NCBI RefSeq assembly: GCF_044803115.1
Contig: NZ_CP085224.1
Coordinates: 372,001 to 436,000, forward strand
Reading direction: 5' to 3'
DNA length: 64,000 nucleotides
Source: Caenispirillum salinarum_A
GTDB taxonomy: Bacteria > Pseudomonadota > Alphaproteobacteria > Rhodospirillales > Rhodospirillaceae
Part shown: positions 45,870 through 54,837 of the stretch, in pieces
How positions within the stretch are numbered: the stretch's first letter is position 1
Layout: the number at the start of each line of letters is the position of its first letter
Notes under the pieces: model-generated
Databases searched by the model: none
The model's input: the letters and a program-made list of their open reading frames with translations, nothing else
Told to the model about the DNA's origin: nothing
Made by a program: the position numbers and the translations under genes

Positions 45870-48200
45870 TCACCCGCCGCCGCGCGCCAGGATGTCGTCC
45901 AGGGCGCGGCGCAGTTGCCCGGGCGTGACCGGCTTGTGAAGCAGCCCCAGGCCCAGGCCGGTGATCGTCCGCTGGGTTTCCGGGCTGGTCTCGCCGGTCA
46001 GCACCAGGGTGGGAACCTGCCCGCAGAGGCCGCGCACGCGCGCCACGGCGTCGGTGCCCGTCTCCCCGGCGCGCAGGCGGTAGTCGGCCAGGATCAGGTC
46101 GGGACAGCGGCCGTCGGCCCGCAGCAGGCGCGCGGCTTCGGCCCCGGAGGCGGCGCCCAGCGTCTGGTATCCCCAGTCCTGCAACTGCCCTTCCGTGCCC
46201 ATGAGCACGATGGCGTCGTCGTCGATGACCAGAACCAGCGTCTCGGCCGCCGCGCGCCGCCCGTCCGCGGCTGGCGGGGCAGCGCCGACGTCGGCGGCCT
46301 CGGCGGCGTGGTCGGGCTCCGCCAGCGGCGTCTCGACCGAGAAGACCGAGCCCCCGCCGACCCGGCTTTCGACGTCCACCGGCAGGTCCAGCAGCATGGA
46401 CAGGCGCCGCACTATGGCCAGGCCCAGACCAAGGCCCTGTTCGCGGTCACGCTCCGGGTTGCCGACCTGGTGGAACTCGTCCCACACGCGCTCCAGATGT
46501 TCGGCGGGGATGCCGATGCCGGTGTCCCGCACCTCGATCCGCGCCGCCTTGCGCTCCGGCACGGGCCGGCAGTTCACCACGATCTCGCCTTCGGGCGTGT
46601 AGCGCAGGGCGTTTTCCACCAGGTTGCGCAGGATGCGCCCCAGCAGCGTGCGGTCCGTGCGGGTCCAGGCCGTGCATTCGGCGACGCGGAATGTCAGCCC
46701 CTCTTCAAGCGCCCTGCCTTCGTATGCCGTGCGCAGGTCCTCCAGCACCGGCGCCAGCGGGAACCGCTCCAGGCGCGGCTCCACCATGTTGGCGTCCAGG
46801 CGCGAGACGTCGAGCATGCTGTCGAGCAGCCCCTTCAGGGCATCCAGGGCGTTGGTCAGGTGCCCCAGGCGGTCCGCGCCTTCCGTATCCTTCAGGTGCG
46901 GGCGCAGGGATTCGGTGAAGAAAAACAGCGACTGCATGGGCTGGCGCAGGTCGTGGCTTGCGGCGGCCAGGAAGCGTGATTTCGCGTGGTCGGCCCGTTC
47001 CGCCTCCTCCTTGGCGCGCCGCAGCTCGCGCTCCATTTCGGCGCGGTGGGAGATGTCGTAGAAGGTGCAGGCGGACAGGATCATCCGGCCGTCCGGCGCG
47101 AAGACCGGCGCGGCGTTGACCATGAAGGTGGTCAGCCGGCCGTCCCCGCGCCGGTAGCGCATTTCCGTCAGCGGCGTCGGGTCGCCGGTGATGAGCGGGC
47201 GGGCCAGGGGGTATTCGTCCGCCGCATAGGACCTGCCGTCCTCGTGCAGGCCGCCGTATTCCCCGTAGGCGCTGACGTCGGCTGTCGGCGTGACGGGGTG
47301 CCCGAGAAGCCGTTCGGCCTCGCTGTTGTGCAGGATCACCTTGCCGGAGGGTGCCTCGGCGACGATGACGCCCGCCGGCATCTGTTCGATGATGGCGCGC
47401 AGCAGGCGGCGCTCGCGGTCCAGTTCGGCGGTCAGGCGGTCGCTTTCCTGTTCGGCCCGGCGCAGGTCGGTGATTTCGGTGACGACGGTTCCGGCATGGA
47501 CGACCCGGCCAGTGTCGTCGGTGACGGGGAACCACCCGGTCCGGAAATGGCGCTTGGAGCCCGGCGGTTTCAGGGTTTCGGCGTAGATCTCGAAGGGCGC
47601 CGGCGCGACGCCGGTGGCGAATATCTGCGCGATGACGGGCATGACGTGCGGCGCCACGTCGGGCAGAAGGTCGCCGATGCGCCGGCCGATGTGCTCCTCG
47701 ACCGGCAGGCCGTTGATCTCGGCCATCCAGCGGTTGACCCGCGCGAAGCCGCCGGCGTGGTCGAAGTAGGCGAAGCCCACCGGCGCGTGCTCGAACAGGG
47801 CTTCCAACTGCCGTTCCGCCATGGCGCGGCGTTCGGCGGCGGTGGGCAGCGCGCCGTCGCCGAGCGAGCGCAGGAACAGGCTGGCGCCATCGTCGAAGGG
47901 AAAGGCGCGCGCCGACCACGACGTCGCCGTCGGGGCGTGTTCCAGGTCCGCAGCCTGGGCGGTTCCCGTTTCGCGGACCCTCCGGCAGAGGTGACGCAGG
48001 GCGGTGCCGAAATCGGCGCCGAAGGCCGCGGCAAGCGATCGCCCCACGGCCGTGCCGGCGCCCGCCGAAAGGTCCTCGGCCGCCGCGTTGGCGAAGGTCA
48101 CCCGTCCGTTCCGGTCCACATGCAGGATGCCGTCCGCCGTGCTGTCGAGCAGCCGGCGGAGATGGGCCGAAGCGTCGAAGGCGGCGGGCTCGGAGGGCAC
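45870..48200 (-). CDS. Soluble PAS hybrid histidine kinase with C-terminal receiver
   Basis: A 776-aa cytoplasmic kinase without membrane helices. PAS domains are seen near residues 15-75 (LLDSTADGILHVDRNGRV), 140-250 (LFEHAPVGFAYFDHAGGF) and 270-390 (IIEQMPAGVIVAEAPSGK). The HisKA His lies in AAASHDLRQPMQSLFFF, the ATPase boxes are NLVENALRY and DTGIGIP, and the receiver Asp is in DLILADYRLRAGE. The HDLRQP variant of the H-box and the terminal receiver resemble NahK/TodS-like hybrid kinases. It starts with GTG preceded by AAGGGAGA, and it ends tail to tail with the chemoreceptor gene. Confidence 0.93.
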   Translation of the reverse strand: MPSEPAAFDASAHLRRLLDSTADGILHVDRNGRVTFANAAAEDLSAGAGTAVGRSLAAAFGADFGTALRHLCRRVRETGTAQAADLEHAPTATSWSARAFPFDDGASLFLRSLGDGALPTAAERRAMAERQLEALFEHAPVGFAYFDHAGGFARVNRWMAEINGLPVEEHIGRRIGDLLPDVAPHVMPVIAQIFATGVAPAPFEIYAETLKPPGSKRHFRTGWFPVTDDTGRVVHAGTVVTEITDLRRAEQESDRLTAELDRERRLLRAIIEQMPAGVIVAEAPSGKVILHNSEAERLLGHPVTPTADVSAYGEYGGLHEDGRSYAADEYPLARPLITGDPTPLTEMRYRRGDGRLTTFMVNAAPVFAPDGRMILSACTFYDISHRAEMERELRRAKEEAERADHAKSRFLAAASHDLRQPMQSLFFFTESLRPHLKDTEGADRLGHLTNALDALKGLLDSMLDVSRLDANMVEPRLERFPLAPVLEDLRTAYEGRALEEGLTFRVAECTAWTRTDRTLLGRILRNLVENALRYTPEGEIVVNCRPVPERKAARIEVRDTGIGIPAEHLERVWDEFHQVGNPERDREQGLGLGLAIVRRLSMLLDLPVDVESRVGGGSVFSVETPLAEPDHAAEAADVGAAPPAADGRRAAAETLVLVIDDDAIVLMGTEGQLQDWGYQTLGAASGAEAARLLRADGRCPDLILADYRLRAGETGTDAVARVRGLCGQVPTLVLTGETSPETQRTITGLGLGLLHKPVTPGQLRRALDDILARGGG

Positions 48201-48267
48201 GGCGGCGGCGTCTCCCTTTCCTTGCGGGTGGGGCGACCGACGCCGCCCCGTCGGCGCTCCGGCAGGG

Positions 48268-49701
48268 TCAGACGCTGGTGCCGCCCACCGTCAGCGGCTC
48301 GACCAGAAGCGTCGGCTGGCCGACGCCGCACGGCACGCCCTGTCCTTCCTTGCCGCAGGTGCCGATGCCGGGATCGAGGCCCATGTCGTTGCCGATGGCC
48401 TTCACCCGCGTCAGCACGTCGGGGCCGTTGCCGATCAGGGTCGCGCCCTTGACCGGCGCGCCGAGCTTGCCGTCCTCGATCATATACGCCTCGGAGGCCG
48501 AGAACACGAACTTGCCCGACACGATATCCACCTGTCCACCACCGAAGTTGACGGCGTACAGGCCTTTCTTGACGCTTCGGATGATGTCTTCCGGATTGGC
48601 GTCGCCGCCTTCCATGTAGGTGTTGGTCATGCGCGGCATGGGCGCGTGGGCATAGGACTGGCGCCGCCCGTTGCCGGTGGGCTGGGCGCCCATGAGGCGG
48701 GCGTTGAGGCGGTCGAAGATGTAGCCGGTCAGGATGCCGTCCTCGATCAGCACGGTGCGGCTGGTGGGCGTGCCCTCGTCGTCGATGGTCAGCGAGCCGC
48801 GGCGGTCGGGAAGGGTGCCGTCGTCCACCACCGTCACGCCGGGCGCGGCCACGCGCTTGCCCATGCTTTCCGAGAAGGCCGAGGTCTTCTTGCGGTTGAA
48901 GTCGCCCTCCAGCCCGTGGCCGACGGCCTCGTGCAGCAGCACGCCGGGCCAGCCGGGGCCGAGCACCACCGGCATTTCGCCGGCCGGCGCGTCGATGCTG
49001 TCCAAGTTGACCACCGCCTGGCGGATGGCCTCGTCGACGGCGGCCTTCCAGGCGTGTTCCTCGACCAGGCCGTCATAGGTGACACGCCCGCCCATGCCGT
49101 GGCTGCCGGTTTCCATGCGGTCGCCCTGGGACACCATGACGGACACGTTCATGCGCACCAGCGGGCGGATGTCGGCGGCCATGGTGCCGTCGGCACGGAT
49201 GATGTGGACCGCCTGCCACGAGCCGGTCAGCGAGGCCATCACCTGGCAGACGCGCGGGTCCCTGGCACGCGCGTAGGCGTCGATCTCCGCCAGCACGCGC
49301 ACCTTTTCCTCGAACGGCACCATCGGCAGCGGGTTCGCGTCGGTGTACAGCGCCGTGTTGGTGCCCGTCGGGGGATCGGCCATGATGCCGCCCGCCCCCC
49401 GGCGCACGGCCCGGACCGTGTCGGCAGCGCGGTTCAGCGCGGCGTCGTCGAGCGTTGTGGCGTGGGCGAAGCCCGTCGCCTCGCCGGAGACCGCGCGCAG
49501 GCCGAAGCCCTGGGCGGTGTCGAAGCTGGCCGACTTCACGCGGCCGTCGTCGTAGGCGATGCTCTCGGACTGGCGGTATTCCAGGTACAGCTCGCCGTCG
49601 TCGCAGCCCTCCAGCGCGCCGGCGACCGTCGCCTGGGTGCGGTCGCGGTCGAGCCCGGCCTTGGTGAAGAACAGGTCCTCGGTGACGGCGATGTCTGCCA
49701 T
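48268..49701 (-). CDS. tldD: Metalloprotease TldD
   Basis: TldD (477 aa) is the catalytic subunit of the TldD/TldE protease, which cleaves unfolded peptides, processes microcins and degrades the CcdA antitoxin in E. coli. The zinc motif HEAVGH is at residues 257-262, followed by GLEGD, and the C-terminus has the family's ATLIGNGPDVLTRV and GTCGKEGQGVPCGVGQPTL blocks. AGGAGA lies 9 nt before the ATG. The partner gene tldE (pmbA) is not in this window. The gene starts 208 nt from the divergent DUF3422 gene. Confidence 0.96.
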   Translation of the reverse strand: MADIAVTEDLFFTKAGLDRDRTQATVAGALEGCDDGELYLEYRQSESIAYDDGRVKSASFDTAQGFGLRAVSGEATGFAHATTLDDAALNRAADTVRAVRRGAGGIMADPPTGTNTALYTDANPLPMVPFEEKVRVLAEIDAYARARDPRVCQVMASLTGSWQAVHIIRADGTMAADIRPLVRMNVSVMVSQGDRMETGSHGMGGRVTYDGLVEEHAWKAAVDEAIRQAVVNLDSIDAPAGEMPVVLGPGWPGVLLHEAVGHGLEGDFNRKKTSAFSESMGKRVAAPGVTVVDDGTLPDRRGSLTIDDEGTPTSRTVLIEDGILTGYIFDRLNARLMGAQPTGNGRRQSYAHAPMPRMTNTYMEGGDANPEDIIRSVKKGLYAVNFGGGQVDIVSGKFVFSASEAYMIEDGKLGAPVKGATLIGNGPDVLTRVKAIGNDMGLDPGIGTCGKEGQGVPCGVGQPTLLVEPLTVGGTSV

Positions 49702-49909
49702 GGCGGTGCGTCTCCTGAAGCGCGGCGTCGCGGTATGGTGCTCGGTCGGTCTTGCCACGGACGGGCGCGCCCTGGCAAGCGGGTCCTCCCCATGTGGGGC
49801 GGGAACCGCCGCATGTCACGGGATGCACCACCCGACCGGGGAGTGTTCGCGGGCAGCTTCAGGCGGTAAACAGGATGGGCGCCGTTTTCGCGCGCCAGGA
49901 GCCCGTTCC

Positions 49910-51211
49910 ATGCCCGATACCGCCGCCGCCGCCCTGACCGAGCACCCGTTGCGGGCCATGCTCAGCAACGAGGTCCACGCCCGCCCCCACGAACAGCTGG
50001 AGGGGCCGTGGCGGGCGACGCATTTCGCCATGCTCTCGGGCGAGCGCGGATCGCAGGAGGAGCGTGACCTGCTGGCCGGGCTTCTGGCCGACCACGGCCT
50101 GCCGGCCCCGCCCGAGGGCGCGGTGTACCATTCCGTCGACCTGGACCCGGTACGCCTGCGGTGGGAGCGGCACACCGAGTTCTCCACCTGGACCTTCCTT
50201 CTGCCCGGTGCGTTCGACCCTGCGGCACCGTTTGAGGAAACGGCCCTGGACGCCGTGCCGGAAGCCTGGGTGCGCCGCCTGCCGGGGCAGCTTCTGGTCG
50301 GCATGCACGTCGCCATGGATGGCCGCGAGCGCGGCGTGGACGAACTGGCGGATTTGTTCGGCAGCCGCGTCGCCGGCAGCCGCGTCGGCGGCGGGGCGGG
50401 GGCGGTCTACACCGATTTCCTGCTGCGCGGCGACGGTTTCGGCCGGGCGCTCATCGTCAACCGCCGCCTGACGCCGGGGCAGTCCGGCCGCACGCTCCAG
50501 CGCCTGCTGGAGATCGAGACCTACCGCATGATGGCGCTGCTGACCTTCCCCCAGGCGCGCGAGACCGGGCCGCGCCTGTCGCGCATCGAGCAGGGCCTGG
50601 CCGAGGTGACGGCGGAACTGGCCGAGAGCAACGGCGGGGCCGACCGCGACCGCCGCCTGCTGGGCCGGCTGACGGAATACGCCGCCGAGACGGAGCGCCT
50701 GCTGGCGGCCCTGAACTTCCGCCTGTCGGCCTCGCGCGCCTACCACGCCATCGTCCGGCGGGCGGTGGCCGACCTGCGCGAGGAGCGAATCGAGGGCCTG
50801 CAGACCTTCGCCGAGTTCCTGGCCCGCCGCCTGTCGCCGGCCATGAACACCTGCGAACATGTGGGCGAGCGCATGGAGACCCTGTCCAAGCGCCTGACGC
50901 GCGCCGGCGACATGCTGCGCACGCGCGTCGACATCGCGCTGGGGGAGAACAACCGCGACCTGCTGCACAGCATGAACCGCCGCGCCGAGTTGCAGTTGCG
51001 GCTTCAGGAGACGGTCGAGGGGCTGTCGGTGGTGGCGATCAGCTACTACCTGCTGGGGCTGGTGGGCTATGCCGCCAAGGGGCTGAAGGAGGTGGGGCTG
51101 CTGCCCGTCGACCCGGCGGTGGCGGTGCTGGCCGGCCTGCCGGTGGTGGTGGCGCTGGTGCTGATCGGCGTGCGCCGGCTGCGCAAGGCGGTCACCAAGC
51201 GCGGGCACTGA
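49910..51211 (+). CDS. DUF3422-family membrane-anchored protein
   Basis: A 433-aa protein of the DUF3422 family, recognisable by the N-terminal segment SNEVHARPHEQL and the long helical middle with ALNFRLSASRAYHAIVRRAV. The C-terminus carries two adjacent membrane helices (VVAISYYLLGLVGYAAKG and VAVLAGLPVVVALVLIGVRRL), so the bulk is probably cytoplasmic and tail-anchored. The function of the family is unknown. The topology (soluble coiled region plus two C-terminal helices) is reminiscent of the CorA/RmuC-like layout but lacks the GMN motif. AGGAG lies 8 nt before the ATG. Confidence 0.9.
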   Translation: MPDTAAAALTEHPLRAMLSNEVHARPHEQLEGPWRATHFAMLSGERGSQEERDLLAGLLADHGLPAPPEGAVYHSVDLDPVRLRWERHTEFSTWTFLLPGAFDPAAPFEETALDAVPEAWVRRLPGQLLVGMHVAMDGRERGVDELADLFGSRVAGSRVGGGAGAVYTDFLLRGDGFGRALIVNRRLTPGQSGRTLQRLLEIETYRMMALLTFPQARETGPRLSRIEQGLAEVTAELAESNGGADRDRRLLGRLTEYAAETERLLAALNFRLSASRAYHAIVRRAVADLREERIEGLQTFAEFLARRLSPAMNTCEHVGERMETLSKRLTRAGDMLRTRVDIALGENNRDLLHSMNRRAELQLRLQETVEGLSVVAISYYLLGLVGYAAKGLKEVGLLPVDPAVAVLAGLPVVVALVLIGVRRLRKAVTKRGH

Positions 51212-51235
51212 GGGATGGCCCGCCGGCGCGCGGTG

Positions 51236-51844
51236 TCACTCCGCGTTGCGGCGCAGCCAGGTCCAGGCGCCGGCCAGGAAGGCAATGTTCAGGGCGGGGA
51301 TGGCGAAGGCCTTGAAGGCGGCCCAGGTGTCGGTGTCGAAGCTGCGCCAGACCACCTCGTTCAGCCCGGACAGCACCAGCAGGAAGGTCACCAGCGCCAG
51401 CGTCAGGTGCTTCCAGGCCTCGGGCCGGGCGCGGGTGCCGGCGCCGAACACGGTGCGCAGCGGCATGCGGCCGAAGGCGAGCGCGGCGGCCAGGACCACC
51501 GCCACGGCCGTGTTGCTGATGGTCGGCTCCATCTTCACGAAGCGCGGGTCCGTCAGCACCAGCGTCAGCCCGCCGATGGCGCCCACCGAGACCAGGCTCG
51601 CCACCGGCACCAGCGGGATGCGCCGCTCGCCGCGCCACGAGATGACCGTCGAGACCAGCGTGCCGGCGATCAGCAGCGCCGTGCCGACATAGATGTCCCA
51701 GATGCTGGTGCCGACGAACAGCAGCAGCGCCGGGCCCAGTTCCAGCACCATGCGGCGGATGTTGCCGCGCAGATCCCATCCGTCGGCCTTGGTATGGCCG
51801 GCAGCGGTGGCGGCGTTTGCGAGGCTGTCGTGCTTGTCGGTCAT
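51236..51844 (-). CDS. yciB: Inner-membrane septation protein YciB (IspZ)
   Basis: A 202-aa polytopic membrane protein of the YciB family, reported to act in cell-envelope synthesis and division in E. coli and Shigella. Six hydrophobic helices are visible after a 30-residue cytoplasmic tail. Family blocks include LELGPALLLFVGTSIWDIYVG and the C-terminal SGLNEVVWRSFDTDTWAAFK, where an NE-x-VWR pattern is typical. It is followed by nothing on its own strand; the DUF3422 gene converges with it. Confidence 0.9.
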   Translation of the reverse strand: MTDKHDSLANAATAAGHTKADGWDLRGNIRRMVLELGPALLLFVGTSIWDIYVGTALLIAGTLVSTVISWRGERRIPLVPVASLVSVGAIGGLTLVLTDPRFVKMEPTISNTAVAVVLAAALAFGRMPLRTVFGAGTRARPEAWKHLTLALVTFLLVLSGLNEVVWRSFDTDTWAAFKAFAIPALNIAFLAGAWTWLRRNAE

Positions 51845-51896
51845 GGCGTGAGGGAAACGCGCGCGCAGGTGAAGGGGATCGTTGCCATTTGGCGCC

Positions 51897-52571
51897 TCAG
51901 GACCCGAACAGGGCGCCGAACATGTCCGGCATGGGCAGGCCGGGCGTCTGCTCCGGCGCCACGAACAGGCTGCCCAGCACCACCAGGCCGAACAGGCCCA
52001 GGATAATGCCGGAGCCGCGGTTCAGCCAGAGCAGCCAGTTGGGCGAGAACTTATGCCGAATGGCGCCCGCCAGCGCGCTCAGGCACAGCCACCACAGGGC
52101 CGAGCCGACGAAGACGCCCAGGATCAGCAGCCCGGCGTCGAGCCGGTCGTTGGCCACCTGCACCGCGCCCATGGAGGCGAACACCGCCATGAAGGCCAGA
52201 ATGGTCGCCGGATTGGTCAGAGTGATGACGAAGGACGAGGCGAAATCCCGCCACAGGCCCATATGGACGTCGGGCGTCTGCCACAGCGTCGGCTTGGTGC
52301 GGAAGGTGCGCAGGCCCAGCACCAGCAGGAACACGCCGCCCACCAGCGACAGGATCGTGCGGTGGTCGAACAGGAAGTCCGACACCAGCGTCAGCCCGAA
52401 GCCCGCAACGGCGCCATAGAGCGTGTCGGCCACGGCGGCGCCCAGGCCGGCGATCCAGGCGGCGACGCGCCCGTCGGCCAGTGCGCGGCGGATGCACAGA
52501 AGGCCCACCGGCCCAACCGGCGCCGCGATGGCGAAGCCCACGGCCACGCCCTTGAAGAAATAATAGTCCAT
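51897..52571 (-). CDS. LysE-family translocator
   Basis: A second LysE-superfamily exporter, 224 aa, with six membrane helices. It has the characteristic AIAAPVGPVGLLCIRRAL near the N-terminus and FVITLTNPATILAFMAVFA in the middle. The substrate is unknown. It shares little with the LysE protein at 11.4 kb beyond the fold, so they are not recent duplicates. The start MDYYFFKG fits the family; CAAGG just before it is a weak ribosome-binding site. It lies 52 nt upstream of yciB and 74 nt downstream of the receiver protein gene on the same strand. Confidence 0.9.
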   Translation of the reverse strand: MDYYFFKGVAVGFAIAAPVGPVGLLCIRRALADGRVAAWIAGLGAAVADTLYGAVAGFGLTLVSDFLFDHRTILSLVGGVFLLVLGLRTFRTKPTLWQTPDVHMGLWRDFASSFVITLTNPATILAFMAVFASMGAVQVANDRLDAGLLILGVFVGSALWWLCLSALAGAIRHKFSPNWLLWLNRGSGIILGLFGLVVLGSLFVAPEQTPGLPMPDMFGALFGS

Positions 52572-52645
52572 GCCTTGCAGTCTTTGGCGGCGACCCCCGA
52601 TGGCCGCCGGCGGCACAATACCAGATATCGTCCAGGATGCGACCG

Positions 52646-53263
52646 TTAGGTCTGCTCTTGCCGCGTCTCCGCCGGGTCGTCGAAGCCTTCACCGGCGTAG
52701 AAGCGGTCCACCTGTTCCTGCGACAGCACCGGCTCCAGCTCCAGCGCATCGTCGCGCCCCGTGGCGGGGGGCTGTTCGTCGTCGCGCCGGGCGGGGCCGC
52801 GGTAGGCCGGGTCGTCGCGGCGGCGCCGGTCGGGGCCGAAGTAGCTCTTCAGCCGCACGTAGCGGCGCGGCCGCTCGATCACCGCGCGGATGCGGCTGAA
52901 CAGGCTGGCGGCGGAAAACGGCTTGATGAGGTATTCGTTGGCGCCCGCGTCCCGCGCCGTCACCACATGAAACTTCGTGGCATGGGCGGTGACCATGATG
53001 ACCGGCAGGAACGGATCGGGGCTGTCGGGGGCGTTGCGCAGAAGGCGCGTCAGCTCCACCCCGTCCAGGTGCGGCATCTCCCAGTCGGCCAGCACGATGT
53101 CGGGCTTGCGCAGGCGGACCATCTTCAAGGCCTCGGCGCCGTCGGGCGCCTCGCGGATGTCGCTTACGTTCAGCGCCTTGAGCGTCGTGCGGACGAGCTG
53201 CCGGCCGAAGGCGCTGTCCTCGGCGACAAGGATGCTGAGGCGGGAGATATCCAGTCCGGTCAT
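52646..53263 (-). CDS. Receiver-domain response regulator with a basic C-terminal tail
   Basis: A 205-aa protein. Residues 10-135 form a CheY-like receiver with acidic residues in VAEDSAFGR, the acceptor Asp in IVLADWEMPHLDG and the conserved Lys in YLIKPFSAASL. No DNA-binding or enzymatic domain follows. Instead there is a 70-residue tail rich in Arg and Asp (SYFGPDRRRRDDPAYRGPA). I recall the phrase YFGPDRRRR in alphaproteobacterial CheY-like proteins, so this is probably a recurrent family. CAGGA is 6 nt before the ATG. It follows the globin-coupled cyclase gene by 41 nt, so they probably form one pathway. Confidence 0.92.
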   Translation of the reverse strand: MTGLDISRLSILVAEDSAFGRQLVRTTLKALNVSDIREAPDGAEALKMVRLRKPDIVLADWEMPHLDGVELTRLLRNAPDSPDPFLPVIMVTAHATKFHVVTARDAGANEYLIKPFSAASLFSRIRAVIERPRRYVRLKSYFGPDRRRRDDPAYRGPARRDDEQPPATGRDDALELEPVLSQEQVDRFYAGEGFDDPAETRQEQT

Positions 53264-53304
53264 GACGCGTCCTGCGGTTCTTGAAATCTTCAGGCGGAAA
53301 ACCT

Positions 53305-54750
53305 TCAGGCCGGCTCGGGCCCGAGGCACACCCGGTTGCGGCCCCCTTCCTTGGCTGCGTAGAGGGCGGAGTCCGCGGCCTTGATGACACGCTCGTAGTC
53401 GGGGTGGCCGTCATGCAGCGCCGCCCCGACCGACACGGTCGCCGCCACCTGCCGCCCTTCGCCGACCTGCACCGGTGCGGCCTCCACGGCCCGGCGGATC
53501 TGCTCGGCCTTCAGGGCGAGGCTCTTGCGGTCCATCTCGGCCAGCACCAGCAGGAACTCCTCGCCGCCGTAGCGGAACACGAAGTCGCCGGCGCGCACGG
53601 TGTTCATCAGGGTTTCGGCGATGTGGACGAGCACCTTGTCGCCGGCATCGTGGCCGTGGGTGTCGTTGATGGCCTTGAAGTGGTCGCCGTCCACCAGCAT
53701 CACCGCGAACGGCTTTCCGTGGCGGATGCTCACGGAAACCTCGCGCTGAAGGATGGACGGCAGGAACCGCCGGGTCAGCAGGCGCGTCAGGCTGTCGCGG
53801 CCGCTTTCCACCTCCATCGCCTGATTGGTGATGGAGGACAGCAGGAAGGCGATCTCGGTGACGTCGCGGTCCAACTCGCGGATGACGCCGACGCTGGCCC
53901 GTCCGGCGCCCGCGGCTTCGCGCACCTTGGCGGTGGCGGCGGTGACCTTCGCGCGCAGGGTTTCCAACTCGGCGACCGGGCCGAAGGTCAGTTCCGCCTT
54001 GTGGTTGAGCCACAGGCCGAAGTCGCTGGTCTCCAGCGGCGGCACGGCGGCGACCCCGGTCTCGGTGTCGTAGAGGGCGACCATGACGCTGCGCAGCCAG
54101 TCGAACAGCGACGCCTTCAGGCGCTCGCTTTCCAGGGCCAGGCTCTGGCCGGTCATGTGCATCTTCAGGCTCTGCTGGTGGCGGACGTTGCCCATCATGT
54201 CGCCCAGGTATGCCTCGTGCATGTTGTCGGCCAGCGTGTCGAGCACGTCGCCCAGGAAGAGGATCGCATCGGCGGTGTCGCTGGCGCCCAGGTCCTGTTC
54301 CGACTCCACCAGCCTGCGGGCCAGGTCGCGCTTGATGACGCGCACACCCAGGTTGATGAGCGTCAGCGGGATGTCGACGCGGGCATGAACCAGGCCGACC
54401 TGTTGGTTGCGCGCGACCAGGGCCTCGACACCCGCTTCGTCCTGCACCGCGAAGACGTCGGAGATCCACCGCGCCATGGACCGCCGCAGGCGGGTCTGCA
54501 CGATGTCGTGGCTGAGAAAGGCGGCCGCCTTGGGGTCGTCCATGAGCGAGGCGTAGAACACATCGGCCAGCGCATCGGCATCATGGCGGGCGCGGGCCGC
54601 CACGCGGTCGCGCAGGGCGGCGGGAGTTTGCGTCCACAAGGCGCACAGGGCGCGCACCGCGGCGGCGTTGGCCTCTCCGGCGCGCGGTGCCTCGTCGGCG
54701 GGAGCATCGGGAGACCCGGTTTCAGCGGCAAGCATTCGGTCGGCCTTCAT
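53305..54750 (-). CDS. Globin-coupled diguanylate cyclase (DosC-like)
   Basis: A 481-aa soluble enzyme that should make cyclic di-GMP in response to oxygen or other haem ligands. Residues 30-185 look like a protoglobin sensor; His122 in VGLVHARVDIP is the probable proximal haem ligand. A middle region (about 195-275) with SDFGLWLNHKAEL resembles DosC. The GGDEF domain has the active site GGEEF (395-399), and an RxxD inhibitory site (RAGD, 386-389) lies exactly five residues before it, so product inhibition is likely. ATG 54735 (six codons in) has a better AAGG spacing and may be the real start. It is upstream of a receiver gene on the same strand. Confidence 0.92.
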   Translation of the reverse strand: MKADRMLAAETGSPDAPADEAPRAGEANAAAVRALCALWTQTPAALRDRVAARARHDADALADVFYASLMDDPKAAAFLSHDIVQTRLRRSMARWISDVFAVQDEAGVEALVARNQQVGLVHARVDIPLTLINLGVRVIKRDLARRLVESEQDLGASDTADAILFLGDVLDTLADNMHEAYLGDMMGNVRHQQSLKMHMTGQSLALESERLKASLFDWLRSVMVALYDTETGVAAVPPLETSDFGLWLNHKAELTFGPVAELETLRAKVTAATAKVREAAGAGRASVGVIRELDRDVTEIAFLLSSITNQAMEVESGRDSLTRLLTRRFLPSILQREVSVSIRHGKPFAVMLVDGDHFKAINDTHGHDAGDKVLVHIAETLMNTVRAGDFVFRYGGEEFLLVLAEMDRKSLALKAEQIRRAVEAAPVQVGEGRQVAATVSVGAALHDGHPDYERVIKAADSALYAAKEGGRNRVCLGPEPA

Positions 54751-54837
54751 ATCCTGAAGCTTTTGCCGAACACTATCCGAAAGACGCAGAATCTTTAAGC
54801 GATTTGGGGTAAGGGCCGGTCTCTCCCGGCGCGGGGG

